The position numbers were made by a program, and so were the translations under genes. The notes beneath the pieces were generated by a model. The model searched no databases and was not told the origin of the DNA. It saw only the letters and a program-made list of their open reading frames with translations. From NCBI GenBank assembly GCA_900553405.1, contig USDF01000019.1, positions 1 through 31,163 on the forward strand: a stretch of DNA of 31,163 nt, written 5' to 3'. Numbering within the stretch: position 1 is the stretch's first letter; every line of letters starts with the position of its first letter. Origin of the DNA: an uncultured Clostridium sp. (GTDB lineage: Bacteria > Bacillota > Clostridia > TANB77 > CAG-508). This document shows positions 25,251 through 31,163 of the stretch, one piece after another.

Positions 25251-26857
25251 TTGCTAGTGATTAACAAAGTACAAGAAATGCTAAAAAAGAGAAAAAAACA
25301 TAAAGCAATGTTACTTGCAATAATACTTACGATGATGATACCAATCGTCGGCATAAGTATTTATTCACATGCAGATACTACAAAAATATTAACACCAGAT
25401 GAAAATCAGTATTTAGAGCTAAAAGCAACGTCAATAATAGAAAAGGAAGACGGAAACAAGCAACTTATTATGGAGTTGTGGGGACACGATTTAGAATTTA
25501 AAGGTTTTAGTGTTAGATTTTCTTATGATAGTGACAAGTATAAGCTTTCAGATATTACAACAAACGAAGTAACAGATGATTGTGAAAAATACTTTAAGTT
25601 TGAAAATGAATTTTCAGATGTATTAGAATTTTTTGACATAGATTATAGAGGACTAGGAGATGGAGTAGAAGCAATGGTTTCATTTACACCACCAATAAAT
25701 ACATCAGAACATGTTATAGAAAAAGAAAATGTAGGAAAATTAATTCATACACGGAGATTCATTATTATTAGGAAAATTAAGTTTTAATATGATAACAGAT
25801 ACTTTTGATGTTTCAGAATTCAATTTGGTAGAAAATTTAAGTTATTCACCAAATACAGGAATAAAAATAGATTATACTGCCCAGGAAAGTTATCAAGCCC
25901 AATCTACATTTAGATTTACAGATGCAACAGCATCTAAAGATGCTTCACTAAAAAACTTAATAGTAAGTTTAGGAACAAAAGATGGAGAAGAACCTACATA
26001 TAAAGAATACGAATTAACACCAACATTTGATAAAGATGTAAAAGAATATGAAATAACATTATTAGAATATGTAGACCAAATAAATATAACAGCAATACAA
26101 AATGACGAAAAAGCTACTATGAAGATTAAACATCCAAAAAGAGATGAAGATGGAAATCTTGTATATGAGGCAGATGGAACAACAATAGTATATGAAGAAA
26201 AAGAATTATTAAATAATACAGAACATATGATTACTTTAAACGAATTGGGAAAAGAAGATACTGATATAACAATACTAGTTACAGCAGAAGATGGAAAAAC
26301 AATAGACGAGTACAAGATAAAAATAAAAAGACCATATGGAATAATAAAAGGAAAAATATATACAGCACCGACAGCATCAACAACAGGTAAATATATTGCT
26401 ACAGTTAGAGTATATAAATCTGAAGACGTAAGTAAAATTATAAATTGGTCAGAGGTTACACCAGGAACAGATGATACCGTACATAAAGATTTAATGACTC
26501 TTACATCAAATAACATAAAAACAAATGATGATGGAACATATGAAATTTATGTAATTCCAAATAAATATGATATTTTACTAGATAAAGCAGGATATTTAGA
26601 CGATGTATATATAGAAAGACAAGTAGATGAAGGCAATATTGTTGATTTAGGAGAAAGCGAACTAATAGCACGGAGATACTAATAAAGATGGAGTTGTGCA
26701 ATTAATAGATTATGCAATGATATTAAATTCATTTGGTTTAGATAATACTAGTGAAGATTACAAACTAGACTATGATTTTAATGAGGATAACCAAATACAA
26801 CTTATAGACTATGCGTTAGTATTAAATAATTTCTCAAAAACAAGAGTTATAAAATAG
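25251..26857 (+). CDS. cohesin-like/dockerin surface protein with two +1 frameshifts at CGG
   Basis: Reading +1 shifts at 25752 and 26671 gives 534 residues (167 + 306 + 61). In order: a signal segment (about 18-42, ending SHA); a cohesin-like beta-sandwich (GFSVRFSYDSDKYKLSDI ... GKLSFNMI); a cadherin-like beta domain (LKNLIVSLG ... YELTPTFDKDVKEYEI ... TAEDGKTIDEYKIKI); a carboxypeptidase-regulatory-like beta domain (GIIKGKIYTAP ... YDILLDKAGY); and a type I dockerin with two calcium loops (DTNKDGVVQLID and DFNEDNQIQLID). Without the first shift the product ends at 25787; without the second, at 26682 and lacking the dockerin. Start is TTG with GGGGGGAG. All domains are intact in the shifted reading, arguing against a decayed gene. 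Confidence 0.85.
25752..25755 (+). other. candidate +1 recoding site 3 (CGG-A) in dockerin protein
   Basis: Zero frame reads ACA CGG AGA TTC. Skipping the C at 25752 gives ACA GGA GAT TCA TTA, which continues the cohesin-like domain (GDSLLLGKLSF) and 306 further codons. Confidence 0.85.
26671..26674 (+). other. candidate +1 recoding site 4 (CGG-A) before dockerin
   Basis: The reading frame set by site 3 reads GCA CGG AGA TAC TAA. Skipping the C at 26671 gives GCA GGA GAT ACT AAT AAA GAT GGA, i.e. AGDTNKDG, the standard start of a dockerin calcium loop. Confidence 0.9.
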
Positions 26858-26870
26858 AGGAGGAAGAAAG

Positions 26871-29800
26871 ATGAAAATAGCAGAAAATGAATTTACTAAA
26901 AACAAAAAGATATATGCATTGGTAATACTTATAATAATGATATCAAATTTATTTTCACCATATGGAGTGCTTACAAATAAAGTTTTTGCAGTACCAGCAA
27001 CAGGAGAACCATATTATAGATTAACATTACTTAAACCTAGTGATAATCCTGATCCAGATGCAGAAGATATTGATGATGCTACATACTATTATTATTACGA
27101 TTATATGAATGGAACGGTTGACACTCCAGAAGAGGAGCAATCAAGAGCAATAGTGATGGAATTATCAATAGAAGGTTGCAATTCTGTCAATAGTGCAGAT
27201 ATTTATTTTAGATGGAATACAGATAAATTTGTAGCAGGTCAGACAACAAAGCCAACTAGAAAAGGAACACCTTATTTAGAAGCTGCAATTGAATATACTA
27301 ATAATTCAAAATATCCTGATGCAGATTTTGGTATAACAAATTGGGGTTCACCAGTTTATGAGATTTTAGATGCAAGTGCAGGAACATTAAGATTTACAGG
27401 TGGAATAGCAATAGGAAGTTCTTATTTAACTAGTGGAACAGTAGTTGGGCAATTCTTATTCTTATTAAAAGATGGAGTAACAATAGATGATATTACAACA
27501 GATGATATAAGCTTAGTAACAGGAGCTGTGGGATTGGAGCAAGGTTTACAAATAGCATACTTCCCAGATGGAAAAACAGCATATCACACAGATGGTAAAG
27601 ATTATTTATTATTTAGTGGATTTTCTGCAGGTGCAAAACAAGTAAGCAGTGTAGAATTAAAAACTTCACCAACTAAAACACAATATTATGTAGGAGAAAC
27701 ACTAGATTTTACAGATGGAGAATTAACTATAAAATATGATGACGGTTCAGAAGAAAACATTTCAATTGCAGATGCTATAAGTAGCGGAAAATTAACAGCA
27801 GATAGCATAGTTGCTACAAATAGTAAAAAGGTAACACTAACATATGATAGTGAAACAGTAGATTTTGAATATTATGTATTGGATAGTCTAACAATTTCTA
27901 AAAATTTAAATAAAATGGACTATGAGCATGGAGATACAATTGAATTTGCTGGAGGAGAATTAACAGCGACTTATAAAAATAGTGCAGGAGCAAGTACTAC
28001 AAAGGTTCTTAATATAGAAAGTGAAATAGCAGCAGGAAATTTGATAGCAGACAAAACAATAGCGGATGTTGACAATAAAACAGTTATGTTTACATATTTT
28101 AATAATAAAACTGCAAGTATAAACTTAACAGTAACAGATCCAATTGCAAGTATTTCAATAACAAAACAACCAAATCTATTAACATATGATGATGGAGAAA
28201 CAATAAATTTAGCAGGTGGTCAAATAACACCTGTAACAAAAAGTGGAAAAACATTAACACCAGTTGCGACAAATGCGTCTACAGTTACAAGTTCTGAGAC
28301 AACAGCTAGTATAGCTCAAGCTACAAACAAGTGGACAATAGCAGGAGGAGATGGACTACAAGCAGGAAATCAAAAAATAACTTTAACGTATGCAGGAAAA
28401 ACAGCAGATATAACAATAGTTGTTAATGATACTGTATCAGGAGTATCTATAACTACTCAAGCTACAGCTGAAAATAAATATGGAACACCAGTAGGTGCTT
28501 TAAACTTTGACGGATTAGTAGCAACAATTACTACAACAGGTGGAGGAACATTTACAGTAGGTGCAAGTTCACTTACAATAGATACAACTACATATAATCC
28601 AAATAGTGTAGCAAAACAATCACTTCCTGTAAAATATGGAACTATAAGTTCTACAAATAATACAGAAATAACATTAAGTAATTATATAACAGGAATAAGT
28701 GTAAACTTTACACAAACAGAATTTGAATATGGAACAGAACTTGGAAATGTGCTAGCAAAAGGAACATATGTAGAAAATTATGCAGATGGAACTACAAGTA
28801 GTCCAAAGGCAATAACAAGTGATATGGTAACAGGATATGTTGCATCACCAGCAGCAACATTATTAACAAACCATAAATATAATGAAACATTAACAATAAA
28901 ACTTTCTACATCAACAAGCTCATTTGATCAATTACCAGCAGTAGCTACTCAAGTTATTACATTAAAAGATGTACCAGTAAGTATTGATGTAGCATCAAAG
29001 CCTAATAAAATATCTTATAATTATGGAGAAACTTTCTTAACAAACGGAGGACAAATAAAAGCAAATTATAAGAGTGGTGCAAGTCAAAATATTTCTATGG
29101 GTGCAAATACAGTAACACTTACAGAGACAGATGGATCTAATATAAATATGAGTCCAGCAGTAAGTGAATTTGTAAATGGAAAAGTAACAAAAACTATAAA
29201 AGTAAATTATACATCAGATGGAAAAACATTTGATACAAGTTTTGATATAACAATAAAAGATAGTGTAGACAGCATAGCAATAACAACAAATCCAAAATTA
29301 GTATTTGAACATAACGATACTTTTGATGCTTCTACAGGAAAATTAACAGTAACATATAAATCTGGAAATTCAGAAGTAGTAAGTTTAGATGAAGCAAACA
29401 TAACAGAAACTGATGGAACTACAGTAAATATGGCTCCAACTGCATCAAAATATACAAACAATCAATTAACAAAAACATTAAAAGTTGAATATGCAGGATT
29501 AACAACAAATTATAATATTACTTTAAAGAATACTGTAGCTACTATAACAGTTACAGCACCAACAAAAGTAACATATAATTTAAATGATAGTACTGATTTA
29601 ACAGGAGGAAAGGTAACTGTAACAAGAAAGGCTGGAGATACAAAAGACTTAGCATTAACAGATACAAAAGTAACAGTAACAAACTTTGATACAAGTGCAG
29701 CTGGAACAGGTAAGACAGCAAATGTAAAATACACAGAAGAAGGAAAAGATTATACAAGTACATTTACATATGATGTAGTAAATAATATTACTGATATAGA

Positions 29801-31163
29801 AATAGTAGCTCCAAGTAAAACAGAGTATAAACATGGAGAAAATATAGCAACAAATAATGGAACAATAACTGTAAAATATGCAGATGAAACAACCTCTACA
29901 AGAACAATGACAGAAAGTATGATAACAGAAAATGATGGCTCTGCAGTAAATATGACTCCATCAAGTTATGATAATAGCACAAATAAATTAACAAAAACTT
30001 TAAAAATAACATATACAGAAGATGGAATAACAAAAACAGTAGATTATACAATAACAATAGTTAATACAGTAAAAGAAGTAACATTATATGGAACACCAAA
30101 AACAAATTATAACGTAAATGAAGCTATGCAACCAGGACTTTCAATATTGGTAACAAGAGAAACAGGAACTCCAGAGACAATAGAAGTAACATCAGATATG
30201 ATAAGTAATTTTGATACAACAACAGAAGGAACAAGAACAGCAGTAATAACATATACAGAAAATGGAGTAACAAAAACAGTAAATTACGAATATACAGTAA
30301 CAGATTCTGTAACAAGTATTTCAATAGATACAGCAGTAAAAGAAGCACAAAAATATAACGAAGAATTAGACTTAACAGGTGCAACAATTAAAGTTATAAG
30401 TGGAAAAGGAACAAAAGTAATAAGCTTAGAACAAAATATGATAAAGGCTGGAACATATAATAAGACAACATTAGGAGAGCAAACTGTAACAGTAGAATAC
30501 GGAGGACAACAAACAACATTTAAAGTAAATGTAAAAGACTATGTAACAAAAATAGATGTAAATCCAGCAATATTAACAGGAACATATGGAGACACACTAA
30601 CAAATATTATTAACAATAATAATGTTATGTACACAGTAACATATGCAAAAGCAGGAGATAAAACAGCAGTAGCAGTAAGTGAAAGTATGGTAACAGGATA
30701 TAATCCAAATACACTTACAGCCCAAAACTTAACAGTAACATATACAGACTCAGATACATTAAGCTATACAAATGGACAAGACTTTACAGCAACATTAACA
30801 GTAACATTACAAGATGAGATATCAAACATAGAAGTAACAGCTCCAACAGTAGACCAAACATATAATTATGGAGGAACATTAGATTTAACAGGAGCAACAA
30901 TAACAGTAAATTATGTAAGTGGAGCTACACCAAAAACAGTAACCCCAACTGTAAATATGGTAGTAGAAAAAGGAACAACAAATGCAGTAAACATGAGTCC
31001 ACTAGCAAGTGAATTTACAAATAACAAATTAAATAAACAAGTAACATTAAAATACACAGAAGATGGAAAAGAAGGAAGCATAGATTACTTAGTAACAATA
31101 GTAAATGACGTAAAAGAAGTAAGTATGAATGTAACACCTAAAACATCTTACAATATAGGTGAA
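26871..31163 (+). CDS. giant Ig-repeat surface protein, C-terminus outside window
   Basis: The frame is open from ATG 26871 (RBS GAGGAGG) to the last base: 1431 codons with no stop, so it is partial. A signal segment (about 13-43, ending VFA-V) is followed by an N-terminal domain (about 50-250) with a cohesin-like look (AIVMELSIEGCNSVNSADIY, then GTVVGQFLFLL). About 14 repeats of roughly 80 residues follow, each opening with a (V/I)xx(I/V)x(V/I) strand, then Y.(Y/H/N).(E/D).(L/I)...GG.(I/V)TV.Y. They resemble group 3 bacterial Ig-like domains. Reading frame is continuous and in-frame CGG is absent. It begins 14 nt after the dockerin gene and probably forms a functional pair with it. Confidence 0.8.
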   Translation, partial: MKIAENEFTKNKKIYALVILIIMISNLFSPYGVLTNKVFAVPATGEPYYRLTLLKPSDNPDPDAEDIDDATYYYYYDYMNGTVDTPEEEQSRAIVMELSIEGCNSVNSADIYFRWNTDKFVAGQTTKPTRKGTPYLEAAIEYTNNSKYPDADFGITNWGSPVYEILDASAGTLRFTGGIAIGSSYLTSGTVVGQFLFLLKDGVTIDDITTDDISLVTGAVGLEQGLQIAYFPDGKTAYHTDGKDYLLFSGFSAGAKQVSSVELKTSPTKTQYYVGETLDFTDGELTIKYDDGSEENISIADAISSGKLTADSIVATNSKKVTLTYDSETVDFEYYVLDSLTISKNLNKMDYEHGDTIEFAGGELTATYKNSAGASTTKVLNIESEIAAGNLIADKTIADVDNKTVMFTYFNNKTASINLTVTDPIASISITKQPNLLTYDDGETINLAGGQITPVTKSGKTLTPVATNASTVTSSETTASIAQATNKWTIAGGDGLQAGNQKITLTYAGKTADITIVVNDTVSGVSITTQATAENKYGTPVGALNFDGLVATITTTGGGTFTVGASSLTIDTTTYNPNSVAKQSLPVKYGTISSTNNTEITLSNYITGISVNFTQTEFEYGTELGNVLAKGTYVENYADGTTSSPKAITSDMVTGYVASPAATLLTNHKYNETLTIKLSTSTSSFDQLPAVATQVITLKDVPVSIDVASKPNKISYNYGETFLTNGGQIKANYKSGASQNISMGANTVTLTETDGSNINMSPAVSEFVNGKVTKTIKVNYTSDGKTFDTSFDITIKDSVDSIAITTNPKLVFEHNDTFDASTGKLTVTYKSGNSEVVSLDEANITETDGTTVNMAPTASKYTNNQLTKTLKVEYAGLTTNYNITLKNTVATITVTAPTKVTYNLNDSTDLTGGKVTVTRKAGDTKDLALTDTKVTVTNFDTSAAGTGKTANVKYTEEGKDYTSTFTYDVVNNITDIEIVAPSKTEYKHGENIATNNGTITVKYADETTSTRTMTESMITENDGSAVNMTPSSYDNSTNKLTKTLKITYTEDGITKTVDYTITIVNTVKEVTLYGTPKTNYNVNEAMQPGLSILVTRETGTPETIEVTSDMISNFDTTTEGTRTAVITYTENGVTKTVNYEYTVTDSVTSISIDTAVKEAQKYNEELDLTGATIKVISGKGTKVISLEQNMIKAGTYNKTTLGEQTVTVEYGGQQTTFKVNVKDYVTKIDVNPAILTGTYGDTLTNIINNNNVMYTVTYAKAGDKTAVAVSESMVTGYNPNTLTAQNLTVTYTDSDTLSYTNGQDFTATLTVTLQDEISNIEVTAPTVDQTYNYGGTLDLTGATITVNYVSGATPKTVTPTVNMVVEKGTTNAVNMSPLASEFTNNKLNKQVTLKYTEDGKEGSIDYLVTIVNDVKEVSMNVTPKTSYNIGE
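27646..31163 (+). repeat. about 14 tandem Ig-like domain repeats
   Basis: Divergent repeats of about 240 nt encode successive Ig-like domains, with phrases such as TYNYGGTLDLTGATITVNY, YNLNDSTDLTGGKVTV and YKHGENIATNNGTITVKY. The last visible unit is cut by the window end. Confidence 0.75.

Noticed and set aside
10402..26674. The four frame breaks as ordinary pseudogenes or sequencing errors
   Set aside because: All four have the same extra C before GGA, none is in a homopolymer, no other stops or indels occur in the genes, and motifs on both sides are intact. Raw reads would still be the decisive test.
29207..30387. Long minus-strand open frames within the Ig-repeat gene and other plus-strand genes
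   Set aside because: They lack ribosome-binding sites, have low-complexity hydrophobic translations, and are antisense shadows of strongly supported plus-strand genes.
27646..31163. CRISPR or tandem DNA array in the Ig-repeat region
   Set aside because: The periodicity is about 240 nt, follows the reading frame and is conserved at protein rather than DNA level.

Overview
The window is very AT-rich, with Gram-positive signatures: strong Shine-Dalgarno sequences, TTG/GTG starts, AT-rich sigma-A promoters, a PrgI-type secretion component, a dockerin, a thioester (TQXA-type) surface protein and a family S11 penicillin-binding carboxypeptidase. I infer a low-GC, probably gut-associated, uncultured member of the Clostridia. 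Every confidently called gene is on the + strand.

Layout. (1) 146-13288: a type IV secretion system (T4SS). It has three VirB2-like pilin paralogues with their own promoters and a terminator block, then a tightly packed operon: PrgI/VirB3-like protein, a membrane protein resembling the N-terminal part of VirB4, the VirB4 ATPase, a VirB6/TrbL-like channel protein, a VirB8-like protein, a large bifunctional wall hydrolase (glucosaminidase-like plus C39-like peptidase) and a second VirB8-like protein. No relaxase or VirD4 coupling protein is in view. (2) 13393-14952: a hydrophilic protein of unknown role. (3) 15086-16334: a D-Ala-D-Ala carboxypeptidase. (4) tRNA-Gly(GCC) and tRNA-Cys(GCA). (5) 17087-21463: a 1458-residue thioester adhesin with five tandem domains. 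(6) A perfect 41-bp inverted repeat, then an Ig-like membrane-anchored protein, a CmpB-type membrane protein, a pseudo-receiver GGDEF protein and a DUF2752 protein. (7) A cohesin-like/dockerin protein and a giant Ig-repeat surface protein that runs off the window.

The most striking observation is a recurrent recoding signal. Three genes (wall hydrolase, carboxypeptidase, dockerin protein) are interrupted by four +1 frameshifts. Each is one extra C in front of a GGA glycine codon, so the zero-frame ribosome meets CGG then A. Shifting +1 at each site restores a complete protein: the SGN active-site motif of the carboxypeptidase, the enzymatic half of the hydrolase, and the dockerin calcium loop. 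By my reading of roughly 9,600 codons, CGG occurs in frame only at these four places, while CGT, CGC and CGA are all used for arginine. The four sites share the octamer CWCGGARA. The simplest explanation is that CGG has no cognate tRNA here and CGG-A is decoded by a +1 shift to GGA (Gly). That would be a genome-wide translational recoding system rather than four independent pseudogene events.

How the genes work together: the pilins and PrgI/VirB4/VirB6/VirB8/hydrolase proteins would assemble one envelope-spanning machine. The downstream genes build and decorate the cell surface. All three frameshifted products are predicted to act outside the membrane.
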